Shown here piece after piece: positions 24,051 to 31,225 of a stretch of 64,000 nt of DNA. Position 1 is the first letter of the stretch, and each line of letters begins with the position of its first letter. The notes beneath the pieces were generated by a model that was not told the origin of the DNA, ran no database searches, and saw nothing but the letters and a program-made list of their open reading frames with translations. Location of the stretch: positions 55,982 to 119,981 of IMG/VR virus record IMGVR_UViG_3300005613_000009; one strand, written 5' to 3'. A program made the position numbers and the translations under genes. The stretch comes from a virus.

Positions 24051-24371
24051 TTACTTCAGGAAAGCGCGTACAGTGTAGCTCGTGTTGCCCTTGTATTCCC
24101 TGCTGGCCACGACGGCCTTGACTTTGTCACCTGCCTTGAGGGCTTTTGCTTTCTGTGCAAGTGAACCAAAACACATAACTGGTACACCTACGGTATACTC
24201 GACACCCTGGAGTTTCCGGGTTTCGTTGACAATCAGACGAACATACTGGTTGCCATTCTTGTCGATGGCGACCGTTGCGCTATCGATCTTGTCATTGAGA
24301 ATTTTGTCTACGGCAAATGCCGGGACTGTCAGAAAACAAACAAGTGCTAATGCTGCTAAAAATCTTTTCAT
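24051..24371 (-). CDS. Secreted OB-like protein (106 aa)
   Basis: Begins with a classical signal peptide (MKRFLAALALVCFLTVPAFA, cleavage after AFA). The mature part is strand-rich (SATVAIDKNGNQYVRLIVNE, DKVKAVVASREYKGNTSYTV), compatible with a small beta barrel. It would be exported to the periplasm of a Gram-negative host. Family not recognised. GAGGAGGATTTAGT precedes the ATG. Confidence 0.7.
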   Translation of the reverse strand: MKRFLAALALVCFLTVPAFAVDKILNDKIDSATVAIDKNGNQYVRLIVNETRKLQGVEYTVGVPVMCFGSLAQKAKALKAGDKVKAVVASREYKGNTSYTVRAFLK

Positions 24372-24372
24372 A

Positions 24373-24474
24373 CTAAATCCTCCTCAGAATTTGTCTTAAA
24401 ATGTTAATATTGTGTTGAGATTGAAACTGTTGGTTGGCTGGCCGGGCCGGATCGAGGGTGCTTCCAAGTGCCAA
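24373..24474 (-). CDS. Possible leader frame with TTG start (33 aa)
   Basis: TTG at 24474 lies six nt after AAGGAG. The frame ends one nt before the start codon of the secreted protein, whose ribosome site it contains. The product (MALGSTLDPARPANQQFQSQ) has no recognisable feature. It may only serve translational coupling. Confidence 0.25.
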   Translation of the reverse strand: MALGSTLDPARPANQQFQSQHNINILRQILRRI

Positions 24475-24507
24475 AATCAACTCCTTTCTTATAAATTTTA
24501 TTGATTT

Positions 24508-24538
24508 CACGAAAAAACAGATAAAAAAAAAGAAAAAC
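24508..24538 (-). promoter_or_regulatory. T-rich upstream element, copy 12
   Basis: Minus-strand TTTTTATCTGTTTTTTCGTG, 34 nt before the TTG leader frame and about 137 nt before the secreted protein. Confidence 0.45.
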
Positions 24539-24548
24539 GCTTTGTTGG

Positions 24549-25061
24549 TTAGGTGCTCTTGGCACGTATGCGCAAGCGCCCCTGGTATAATTTTTCCAGC
24601 AAATATGCTGTCCAGTGGCGGTCCATAGGATTCATTTGGGATGGTACCCATTCCCCCTGGACTTTTAGGATAAGACCAAGGGATGTTAGTGAATGGAAAC
24701 ACTGGGCAGCCTTGATACACGCTGTATCCGTGCCCTTTGTCATCCATCCACTGATTTCTATTGTCAAAAACCGTCTTTTGTGGTCAAGATCGACGATTTT
24801 TGCCGGATATTTGTCTAAAATCCGGTCAATTTTCCTCTCCAGCTCTATCTCAGCTGGAGTTTGGTCCATATCCTTTAGGTTTCTGAAGAAAGATTCGTAA
24901 TCAAGTTCGGTATCATCGTCCGTAATGACATTGGCCGGTGCAACAATAGATCCGATGAGAGCTAAATCATCAAATCCGTCAGCCCCAGCAATGTACTGTA
25001 CACCGAAGTATAAAAAATTCAGACATCCAAGCAATACTACAACAAACACCATTTTCTTCAT
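24549..25061 (-). CDS. Exported hypothetical protein (170 aa)
   Basis: Starts MKKMVFVVVLLGCLNFLYFG, a signal peptide or anchor, probably cleaved near YIAGADG or VLLGC (a lipobox-like LLGC is present, so it may be a lipoprotein). The mature part has an acidic segment and a strand-rich C-terminus with PSQMNPMDRHWTAYLLEKLY. Not recognised. CAAGGAGGACTAGTC precedes the ATG. Confidence 0.65.
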   Translation of the reverse strand: MKKMVFVVVLLGCLNFLYFGVQYIAGADGFDDLALIGSIVAPANVITDDDTELDYESFFRNLKDMDQTPAEIELERKIDRILDKYPAKIVDLDHKRRFLTIEISGWMTKGTDTACIKAAQCFHSLTSLGLILKVQGEWVPSQMNPMDRHWTAYLLEKLYQGRLRIRAKST

Positions 25062-25095
25062 GACTAGTCCTCCTTGTGAAAGATTTATATTTTTT

Positions 25096-25120
25096 CACAA
25101 AAAAACAAATCAAGAAAAAG
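25096..25120 (-). promoter_or_regulatory. T-rich upstream element, copy 13
   Basis: Minus-strand TTCTTGATTTGTTTTTTTGTG, 35 nt before the exported protein at 24549-25061. Confidence 0.45.
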
Positions 25121-25619
25121 ACCTCTGGATGTCGATGAGATTGGTAAGTAGCTTGGCAAAGTTAGGATTAAAACTGAGATTTGGTGGGATGGAACCGGCA
25201 GATATGAACATTTCGGCCATTTCGTTTGGAGAATAGCCATTAAGACCACGACTAAGACCAAAAGCGATCAAAAAACGCCAATCGATATTACGACGAGCGA
25301 CCTTATATAGCGTCGTAATCGATGAAGTTATTTGTGCTTGAGTAAGGCTACGGCGAGCGCCAGGCCTGACAACAGTTGGTAGGGCATAACCCCATCCATG
25401 CGTCCCATGCTGTAGACCCTCGGCTTGGCCTTTGACATTCCAACGGCCTTTCCAGCCATCGGGCTTTGTGTCATAACGAAATTCTCGCCATCGGTTACCG
25501 GAAACGCCGAATGACGCGAATCCTGCCGCCCCTGCGCCGTGAAATCCTTGGAGGTTTGACCCAAAGACAAAGATTTCATGGGGGTTTAGCTCTTCAACGA
25601 TGTTGTGATGGGTTAGCAT
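25110..25619 (-). CDS. A1S_2505-type macro-like phage protein
   Basis: 169 residues. FVFGSNLQGFHGAGAAGFAS near residue 17 and GLQHGTHGWGYALPTV near 70 match the A1S_2505 phage protein group, which carries a macro-domain-like fold with a Gly-rich nucleotide-binding loop. Macro domains bind or hydrolyse ADP-ribose derivatives; the ligand here is unknown. The next gene upstream encodes a SLOG-fold nucleotide-binding protein. CAGGGAGGAACCATT precedes the ATG. Confidence 0.75.
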   Translation of the reverse strand: MLTHHNIVEELNPHEIFVFGSNLQGFHGAGAAGFASFGVSGNRWREFRYDTKPDGWKGRWNVKGQAEGLQHGTHGWGYALPTVVRPGARRSLTQAQITSSITTLYKVARRNIDWRFLIAFGLSRGLNGYSPNEMAEMFISAGSIPPNLSFNPNFAKLLTNLIDIQRSFS

Positions 25620-25656
25620 AATGGTTCCTCCCTGTGAAAGATTAATAATTCTGCCC

Positions 25657-25680
25657 GATAAACAGATAAAGAGAGAAAAA
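25657..25680 (-). promoter_or_regulatory. T-rich upstream element, copy 14
   Basis: Minus-strand TCTCTCTTTATCTGTTTATC, 38 nt before the macro-like gene; a weaker copy that keeps TTTATCTGTTT. Confidence 0.4.
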
Positions 25681-25708
25681 AGCTGTATTCACACTACCTG
25701 GTTTTCAC

Positions 25709-26188
25709 CTATGAAACAAACGCCTTGACTCTACGAATATGGTCAGGTCTGTTAAGATTGAAAACAGGAACATTATAGTGATCAGCAATGGAGATAGCAG
25801 TACCAGTACCGCCCGTTTTTATTGACCGGGTTTTGTGAGAAATACAACCATCCGGCGTCCAGCATATGAGAAAAGAGGACGGTTTGTTCAAGTTACGTCC
25901 CAACACCTGGAATGCGTTTCGTGCGTGGAGCTTTTTCGCATATGAACTACAACGATTCCATGCCGGGTGAAACTTTTCAGCAATTTCCATGGCTTTCGCA
26001 GTAGCATCTTTAGCCAAGTATATCTCACATCTTTTGTTGGCACCAGATTCAAAAGCACTGTCCGCCCCAACTGCCCCACCACTCCGCAGGACCCAGCCGC
26101 TTTTGCTTAATTTGGAAGACACCCTTTTCATGAGCGCTATGATTTCATTTGGTATCTCCCTAGACCCAACACCTGTGTAATATTTCAT
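25709..26188 (-). CDS. SLOG/DprA-like Rossmann protein
   Basis: The start is set at ATG 26188 behind GAAAGGAGGGATACACC; longer frames run into non-coding sequence. About 159 residues. MKYYTGVGSREIP and WVLRSGGAVGADSAFESGA are the two Gly-rich loops of the SLOG superfamily (LOG, DprA/Smf, TIR-associated sensors), and GGTGTAISIADHYNVPVFNL is the typical third loop. SLOG domains bind nucleotides or NAD-derived molecules. Its pairing with the macro-like gene suggests joint handling of such ligands (inference). Confidence 0.75.
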   Translation of the reverse strand: MKYYTGVGSREIPNEIIALMKRVSSKLSKSGWVLRSGGAVGADSAFESGANKRCEIYLAKDATAKAMEIAEKFHPAWNRCSSYAKKLHARNAFQVLGRNLNKPSSFLICWTPDGCISHKTRSIKTGGTGTAISIADHYNVPVFNLNRPDHIRRVKAFVS

Positions 26189-26209
26189 GGTGTATCCCTC
26201 CTTTCTTTT

Positions 26210-26235
26210 ACAAAAAAAACAGATGAAGAAAGAGA
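26210..26235 (-). promoter_or_regulatory. T-rich upstream element, copy 15
   Basis: Minus-strand TCTTCATCTGTTTTTTTTGT, only 22 nt before the SLOG gene, the closest spacing in the set. Confidence 0.4.
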
Positions 26236-26325
26236 AGGCGTGGTGCTTTGCTCCTTTTCGCACGGCCCCTGGGAAAAATGACCGGCTGTTGACATCGTAA
26301 CGGGATCTATCTTTGAAATTTACAC

Positions 26326-27225
26326 TTAGTTGTCGAATTCTCCTATGAGTTTTCCGTCTTTTCCGAATACTTTGACCCTATTTTCTAATGTAGCAACTAT
26401 AATTCCTAATCGTATCAAATCAAAGGCAGGATGATCATACTTAAAACCAAAGAAGTTTTTAATAGTATAATATTTAAACATATCGATATGAAATTGAATT
26501 TGACGCCAAACTCTTTCAACATATTCTGTAGGTCTTTTTGGGACATCGCCCCAGAAGTAAATAGGAAGTTGGTTATTAATTTCGTGCCAAAACCGGTCGT
26601 TGATTTTAGACCAAATTTGATCGCTGATTCTAACCCAACCTCCAGGCCAATTTTCAACAAAATTCTGATGGTTGTCATATTGATCCCTGGTCCAGTTGTA
26701 AACCTTTTCTGTAACTTGGTTTTCAACTCGAAGAGTAGCCATATGCCAGTTATATCCATCTACCCATTCCCTAATTTTCAATAAGATGTTTTCTATTTCT
26801 TCCTTTGGCGGCATGGTATCCGCTTGGATAGGATCTATAATTTCGTAAGCTTCTAACCGTTGTCTTACGGTTTTCAATACCGGGACAAGATCTTCAGGAT
26901 TTCGGATTTCTTTACAGCGCATCTTGTCCACCCTGAACTTTCCGTCAGATTCAATCGGGACAATAATTCTGGCATCTTCAGGGATTGAAAATTCGACAAT
27001 GATAGTATCTCTAAGATCAGTTTGTTTAAGAATCCAATCTATAGTAGCCAAATTCCAGCCCTCGCCGCATTCATGCGTAGGATCGGTATCTAATGATTCA
27101 ATAGTGAACAGGTTATTCTTTCTAAGGTTGTACTTATACCCTTTGTATGGGGATGTTCTGTCTTTATACAGGTATTTGTACCCTTTCCGTTGTGCTACCA
27201 ACTCTGGCAATGTTTCAAGCTTCAT
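26326..27225 (-). CDS. Hypothetical protein, possible DUF7666-like N-terminus (299 aa)
   Basis: Starts MKLETLPELVAQRKGYKYLY. The first 100 residues (KGYKYNLRKNNLFTIESL, later CGEGWNLATIDWIL and EFSIPEDARIIVPIESDG) resemble the repeat-rich DUF7666-type domains of phage proteins that often accompany pentapeptide repeats. The C-terminal 150 residues are Trp-rich. The assignment is tentative. Confidence 0.55.
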   Translation of the reverse strand: MKLETLPELVAQRKGYKYLYKDRTSPYKGYKYNLRKNNLFTIESLDTDPTHECGEGWNLATIDWILKQTDLRDTIIVEFSIPEDARIIVPIESDGKFRVDKMRCKEIRNPEDLVPVLKTVRQRLEAYEIIDPIQADTMPPKEEIENILLKIREWVDGYNWHMATLRVENQVTEKVYNWTRDQYDNHQNFVENWPGGWVRISDQIWSKINDRFWHEINNQLPIYFWGDVPKRPTEYVERVWRQIQFHIDMFKYYTIKNFFGFKYDHPAFDLIRLGIIVATLENRVKVFGKDGKLIGEFDN

Positions 27226-27243
27226 CTTTTGGCCTCCCGTATC

Positions 27244-27390
27244 CTACTTTACCGTTCTTTCTATTCCGCATACTGTACAGCGGTACGTCTTACCATCGTT
27301 TTTCCTTGTTTGGTTGTGTAGGCGTTTTCCGGATCCGTATCGTTCATCCTGAAATTTGTGTTTGCACGAACATTTTGCTATTTTTGTCAT
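27244..27390 (-). CDS. Zinc-ribbon mini-protein (48 aa)
   Basis: ATG at 27390 follows GGAGTAAAAG. The product has CSCKHKFQDERYGSGKRLHN in front and YRCTVCG near the end, that is CxC and CxxC pairs about 30 residues apart, a zinc ribbon with basic surroundings. Similar short proteins are common in phages. It ends 19 nt before the next gene. The palindromic repeat array at 27420-27546 lies directly upstream and may regulate it. Confidence 0.7.
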   Translation of the reverse strand: MTKIAKCSCKHKFQDERYGSGKRLHNQTRKNDGKTYRCTVCGIERTVK

Positions 27391-27419
27391 CTTTTACTCC
27401 TTTTTTTATTTTTTGATAA

Positions 27420-27546
27420 CCTACATAAAATGTAGGAATAGAAAAAATTGTAATTCATCAACCTACATAAAATGTAGGTCGGTGAAAATCAACCTACATA
27501 AAATGTAGGTCGGTGAAAATCAACCTACATAAAATGTAGGTCGGTG
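27420..27546. repeat. Four palindromic repeats, three in 31-bp tandem
   Basis: CCTACAT-AAA-ATGTAGG occurs at 27420, 27462, 27493 and 27524; the last three are followed by TCGGTG, and the repeat period is 31 bp. Each unit is a 7-bp inverted repeat. There are no unique spacers, so it is not a CRISPR array. It begins 30 nt upstream of the zinc-ribbon gene start and could be a set of operators or RNA hairpins in its leader. Confidence 0.85.
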
Positions 27547-27596
27547 GAAAATTGTAATTGAATGGCTATTCATTACTGTGATTTCTATTTCCCATT

Positions 27597-27807
27597 TGTT
27601 TCAGTACCAATAATTTCAGTACAAATAATTTCAATAGAGATAGTTTCAGTAAAAATAGTTTCAGTTGAAAGTATCTCAGTAGAAAACATCTCAGTAGAAA
27701 ACATCTCAGTAGAAAACATCTCAGTAGAAAATATTTCAGTAGAAACAATTTCAACAAAAACATTTTCAACAGAAATGATTTCAATAGAAACATTTTCAAC
27801 TAAAAAC
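27597..27807. repeat. Degenerate 15-bp tandem repeats (about 14 units)
   Basis: The unit TCAGTAGAAAACATC occurs three times exactly (27676-27720) and decays gradually on both sides in steps of 15 bp. Two frames are open through it: plus-strand ISVEN repeats and minus-strand FSTEM repeats. Neither has a ribosome site. The minus frame fits a loose pentapeptide pattern (T/V-E-I/M at every fifth position), so it may be a decayed pentapeptide gene, or simply non-coding repeat DNA. Confidence 0.75.
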
Positions 27808-27822
27808 AACTAATTTTAGTAA

Positions 27823-27990
27823 TCAAGATTTTTTATCAACCTTTTCAACCCAAGCCTTTGGCGTATATTCATTCTTTCTCCATTTAACTTCATACCCAAG
27901 TTTTTCTACTAACGAGGTTTGAATACAAGAGATATTTCTTACCCACTCTTCTAACTCTTTGACTGTGGCTTCTAAATCTTTCTTTTTCAT
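27823..27990 (-). CDS. Small coiled-coil hypothetical protein (55 aa)
   Basis: ATG at 27990 follows ATGGAGATTAT. The product begins MKKKDLEATVKELEEWVRNI, a helical segment with a heptad pattern, and ends WVEKVDKKS. Not recognised. It sits 27 nt after the pentapeptide gene in the same transcript. Confidence 0.6.
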   Translation of the reverse strand: MKKKDLEATVKELEEWVRNISCIQTSLVEKLGYEVKWRKNEYTPKAWVEKVDKKS

Positions 27991-28017
27991 ATAATCTCCA
28001 TTAAAAACAATTAACTT

Positions 28018-28758
28018 TTAATAATCGAGCTTCCATCCTTTTTCCTCACAAATAGCTTTGATCAAATCACGGTCTGTCATCTGTGGATCTCCAGGTTTCC
28101 AAAGAAATGCTTTTTCAGAAAAATACCAAAATCGTTCCTCGCCTCGATATGGGCAATTATTTCCTTCAGCAGCCCATTCATCGAACCGTTCGGGATGCGG
28201 ATGTGCGTAAGCGTCTCGTCGCATAAGCTCAAGAGTAAGAAAGTCCGATAACGATCCAAGATTTATAAAGGATAGCGACCTGATTGATGGAAAACCATAA
28301 AACTCGATTTTAGCTCCAGAAAGGTAGGCTGTTCTCAAATCTAAGCCCATAATGCCAATGCCTCTAAGATCAGCACCTCTAAAATTGGTATATTCAAATG
28401 TACAATTTCGTATCTTCGCATATCTTAGATCAGAGTCTGCAAAAGAAGAACTATCAAAATTAGAGTTTTCAATAGAAGCTGCTCTAAGCCGAGTTCTATC
28501 AAAAAAAGAGTTCTCAGCATCAACATTTGACAAATTAGAATTTTTTAAATTAGAGTCTCTGAAATCTGCATATTTAAGGTCAGAACCTCCAAAGTCTGCG
28601 CTTTCAAAGTTAGATCTGTCAAAGTTACTAACAGATAAATCAATACCTCTGAGATCAGCATCCAAGAGAGATTTTTTATTTTTTATAGCCAAGTCTCTCA
28701 TTAGCTCGTCCCCCTCAACGATTACCTCACCGTTATAGCGATTCATTATTTTTGCCAT
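28018..28758 (-). CDS. Pentapeptide repeat protein with conserved C-terminal domain
   Basis: 246 residues. From about residue 35 to 150, A/S-D/N-L/F-x-x repeats (LDADLRGIDLSVSNFDRSNF and so on) form a right-handed beta helix. The last 80 residues (LTLELMRRDAYAHPHPERFD, PGDPQMTDRDLIKAICEEKG) are not pentapeptide repeats and are shared with the product at 32406-33419. Some pentapeptide proteins mimic DNA and inhibit gyrase; there is no direct evidence of that here. GATAGGAGGTAGCC precedes the ATG. Confidence 0.85.
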   Translation of the reverse strand: MAKIMNRYNGEVIVEGDELMRDLAIKNKKSLLDADLRGIDLSVSNFDRSNFESADFGGSDLKYADFRDSNLKNSNLSNVDAENSFFDRTRLRAASIENSNFDSSSFADSDLRYAKIRNCTFEYTNFRGADLRGIGIMGLDLRTAYLSGAKIEFYGFPSIRSLSFINLGSLSDFLTLELMRRDAYAHPHPERFDEWAAEGNNCPYRGEERFWYFSEKAFLWKPGDPQMTDRDLIKAICEEKGWKLDY

Positions 28759-28806
28759 GGCTACCTCCTATCTTTGATATTTATGCAACAAATTATTTTC
28801 ATATTC

Positions 28807-28836
28807 CACAAAAAAACAGATAACAAAAAAGAATAA
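28807..28836 (-). promoter_or_regulatory. T-rich upstream element, copy 16
   Basis: Minus-strand TTTTTTGTTATCTGTTTTTT continuing TGTGG, 49 nt before the pentapeptide gene. Confidence 0.45.
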
Positions 28837-28849
28837 TAAAATCAATTAA

Positions 28850-29413
28850 TTACTCCAACTTTTTAATGTTTTTCATTGTGATTTCCTCTATCCTTTTTTT
28901 CGCGCTAACAATCCGGCGTGTAGTAGATTTTCTTTTATTCTCAAGGAATTTTCTCCAATCCTTTTTCTCTCTTTTCAAATAAGCTTCTTCATTGATCAAC
29001 GCCATCGCATTGTCTTCGACGTCCAAATCGAGCAATCCCATTCTCATGCCGTCCAAGTTTTTCATAAGCACGTGTTTTTCCGAAACGAGATCAGTCAAAA
29101 CAATCCATCCGGGTACAGAGTATGTTTCCGGAAGATCTGGTCCTAAGAACCATGCTTGTTCAAGCCACACAACAAGTAACGGATCCTCATCGTCTTTCAG
29201 ATACTGTATGTAATCGCCAAGGCATTCAGCGTTTAGGGTATCGCAATCGGGTGGCGGCGGATCGGACAAGTCGAGAGTCATGTCGAGTATTTTTAACAGC
29301 ATCGGCCAAGCGCTATGAACGTTGTTCCACCACGACATAATATCGACAGGCGCATTAAGGTATATATTTGTTGATTCGAAAGGGTCATCCGAAAAACCTT
29401 TATTTTTTCTCAT
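28850..29413 (-). CDS. Hypothetical protein (187 aa)
   Basis: Starts MRKNKGFSDDPFESTNIYLN, overlapping the end of the upstream gene by 14 nt. The centre is acidic and aromatic (EDPLLVVWLEQAWFLGPDLP), and the last 45 residues are a basic helix (KRKSTTRRIVSAKKRIEEIT) that could bind nucleic acid. Not recognised. Confidence 0.65.
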   Translation of the reverse strand: MRKNKGFSDDPFESTNIYLNAPVDIMSWWNNVHSAWPMLLKILDMTLDLSDPPPPDCDTLNAECLGDYIQYLKDDEDPLLVVWLEQAWFLGPDLPETYSVPGWIVLTDLVSEKHVLMKNLDGMRMGLLDLDVEDNAMALINEEAYLKREKKDWRKFLENKRKSTTRRIVSAKKRIEEITMKNIKKLE

Positions 29414-29984
29414 CTAAACCTCTATAATATTTCCAATAGGAAGGTTTTGGCCAAATAGGGTCGAAATCGTCAAAGTCAACATTTTTGTTGTACTCTGGAA
29501 AGACTTTCCACACTTCTACTTTTTCTCCAGGCTGAATTGTATAATAATCGACATGCTCAAAAAATGGTGTTTCGAGCAGTTCGTTACGGATCAACAAGTT
29601 CATAAGCGTTTCTTTGAAATAGAACATATTATCATCGAGGACGGGAAACTTTTTGATTTCCCTGTGATCATACGACAGGACGAAACGCGGGATGTACCGA
29701 TAGCTCGCGGGGTATTTGATATTTGTAATACCTCTGGTGATCTGCGGCAGGGTCGAGTCGTCGTTTATGAATTTTTTAGCGGCGGCGTGGTCTTTTTCGT
29801 TGGGCGGCTTCAGGGTTTTGACATCTACGAGTTCGATGTCGAGCATTACAGTAAGAATATATCGAAAAGAGGCGGAACAATTATGGACTTTAAAGATGAC
29901 CATTTCGCGGCGGAAGATTTCCGAGTCGTAACTGGCGACCGGGAAGAACTTTACACGCTCCAGTTTATAACGAAATTCGACCAT
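29400..29984 (-). CDS. Hypothetical protein (194 aa)
   Basis: Starts MVEFRYKLERVKFFPVASYD with GGAGAAAAAATAAC upstream, one nt after the stop of the Pro-rich gene. Strand-rich with many aromatic residues (ITNIKYPASYRYIPRFVLSY). No family is recognised. It forms a tight cluster with 28850-29413 and 29986-30615. Confidence 0.65.
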   Translation of the reverse strand: MVEFRYKLERVKFFPVASYDSEIFRREMVIFKVHNCSASFRYILTVMLDIELVDVKTLKPPNEKDHAAAKKFINDDSTLPQITRGITNIKYPASYRYIPRFVLSYDHREIKKFPVLDDNMFYFKETLMNLLIRNELLETPFFEHVDYYTIQPGEKVEVWKVFPEYNKNVDFDDFDPIWPKPSYWKYYRGLDEKK

Positions 29985-29985
29985 G

Positions 29986-30615
29986 TTATTTTTTCTCCTG
30001 CGGAGGGCTCTCTTGCGGGGGGCTCTCCTGCGGAGTGCTGGGTTGAAAAGTGTTGGGTTGCGGGGAACCGGGTTGCGGGGAACCGGGTTGCGGGGAACCG
30101 GGTTGCGGGGAACCGGGTTGTGAAGAAGTCAAATGTGTTGGGCTGGGTTGTGAAGAAGTCAACTGTGTTGGGCTGGGCTGCTGGGAAAACCACCGACATT
30201 TTTGGCGAATGCATTCAGGGTCGTTCATCTCCTGGTGCCACTGGCACACCTCATCAAGAACGGTACGATTTATCCCCATGTAGGGGCAGGTGTGTCGCGA
30301 AGCAACCTTCATTTTTACGCCGTATGTTGGCAATGGATCCGAAGGCGACGGATTTTCATGCGGCGAGGGGATATGTTTAGGGGGTTTTGCAAAATCCAAA
30401 ACCGATGAAATAGGTCCTTTTTCCATTTTTTGCTGATTCTGTCCAAACTCATTAGCGCCACGAGGATGGCCGCTTCCATTTATCCCTGTACTTTGTGCCT
30501 TATTTTTGTTTTCTTTCGACTCCTGACGACGTCGTTGCTCGGACGACGCAGATTTCGAACAAAGATCGGCCTCTGAATGCAATTTTTTATATTTTTCGAG
30601 TGATGTTAGTTCCAT
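29986..30615 (-). CDS. Protein with Cys/His motif and QPGSP repeats (209 aa)
   Basis: The start is placed at ATG 30615 (MELTSLEKYKKLHSEADLCS), just after the stop of the RHH gene. The middle has CPYMGINRTVLDEVCQWHQE followed by CIRQKC, a possible zinc site. The C-terminal 60 residues are low-complexity, with four QPGSP units encoded by an exact 15-bp DNA repeat (30058-30117) and further QPS/PQESP units, probably a flexible tail. Its neighbour is the RHH gene beside the putative origin. Confidence 0.55.
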   Translation of the reverse strand: MELTSLEKYKKLHSEADLCSKSASSEQRRRQESKENKNKAQSTGINGSGHPRGANEFGQNQQKMEKGPISSVLDFAKPPKHIPSPHENPSPSDPLPTYGVKMKVASRHTCPYMGINRTVLDEVCQWHQEMNDPECIRQKCRWFSQQPSPTQLTSSQPSPTHLTSSQPGSPQPGSPQPGSPQPGSPQPNTFQPSTPQESPPQESPPQEKK

Positions 30616-30619
30616 TTGA

Positions 30620-31192
30620 CTAAATATCGGCAAAATCCGGATCGTTTTCGACCGAATCCCTTTCAGGAGTGTTAAGCCCATTATCTGCACCCTGTGTGTC
30701 GGAAGTATCATCTGGGAAAAAGCTATCGCCCAACAGTTCCTTGACCTTCAAAAACTCAGTATTTGTCATTGCACGTTCCCAGTCCTCCCATTCAGCCTGT
30801 GTCATCTGAATTTTTTCAAGTTGATCATCTGTAAGTTTTTTTACTTTTCTTTTTGCGGTTGTCGCATCCGGTGTTGGTTTCAGGACCGGTGTTGATTCCG
30901 AGATTTGTTCTTTGTCCATTTCTACTAAGAGTTTTACGGCCTCAACTCTCAGAGATTCCTGTTTGTCCAGAATTACGCCCATCTTTGAAGCAAGAGGCGT
31001 TTTCATTTTTAACTGCTTCGGCTGTTGATTTGTTATTCCTTGTTCGATGCACTGGATCATAAAAGCATTAGCACTCATTTTCGACAGCTTTGCATATTTT
31101 GCAATACTTTCAAAGAGAGATTGCGACATTCGAACGGTTGTCCTTTTGTTCAAACTTTCATTCTCATTTTCCTCGTTTTTTGTATCAGTCAT
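30620..31192 (-). CDS. Ribbon-helix-helix DNA-binding protein
   Basis: The start is set at ATG 31192 (MTDTKNEENENESLNKRT), nine nt after AAGGAG. Residues about 18-55 (TTVRMSQSLFESIAKYAKLS then SANAFMIQCIEQGI) are a ribbon-helix-helix fold of the Arc/CopG/ParG type: a DNA-contacting strand followed by two helices. A helical region and an acidic tail follow, longer than CopG, more like partition or plasmid-copy regulators. The gene starts 35 nt from the iteron block at 31226-32150, the obvious candidate target. Confidence 0.75.
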   Translation of the reverse strand: MTDTKNEENENESLNKRTTVRMSQSLFESIAKYAKLSKMSANAFMIQCIEQGITNQQPKQLKMKTPLASKMGVILDKQESLRVEAVKLLVEMDKEQISESTPVLKPTPDATTAKRKVKKLTDDQLEKIQMTQAEWEDWERAMTNTEFLKVKELLGDSFFPDDTSDTQGADNGLNTPERDSVENDPDFADI

Positions 31193-31225
31193 AGGTTTTT
31201 TCTCCTTTTCTTTCGAGTTTAACAA

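Noticed and set aside
27420-27546. CRISPR array
   Set aside because: The repeats are in direct tandem without unique spacers, and no cas gene is present; the PD-(D/E)XK nuclease at 54.6 kb belongs to a recombination cluster.
29553-30380. Plus-strand frame of 275 codons with Gly/Cys repeats
   Set aside because: Antisense to the QPGSP repeat gene and its neighbour; no ribosome site.
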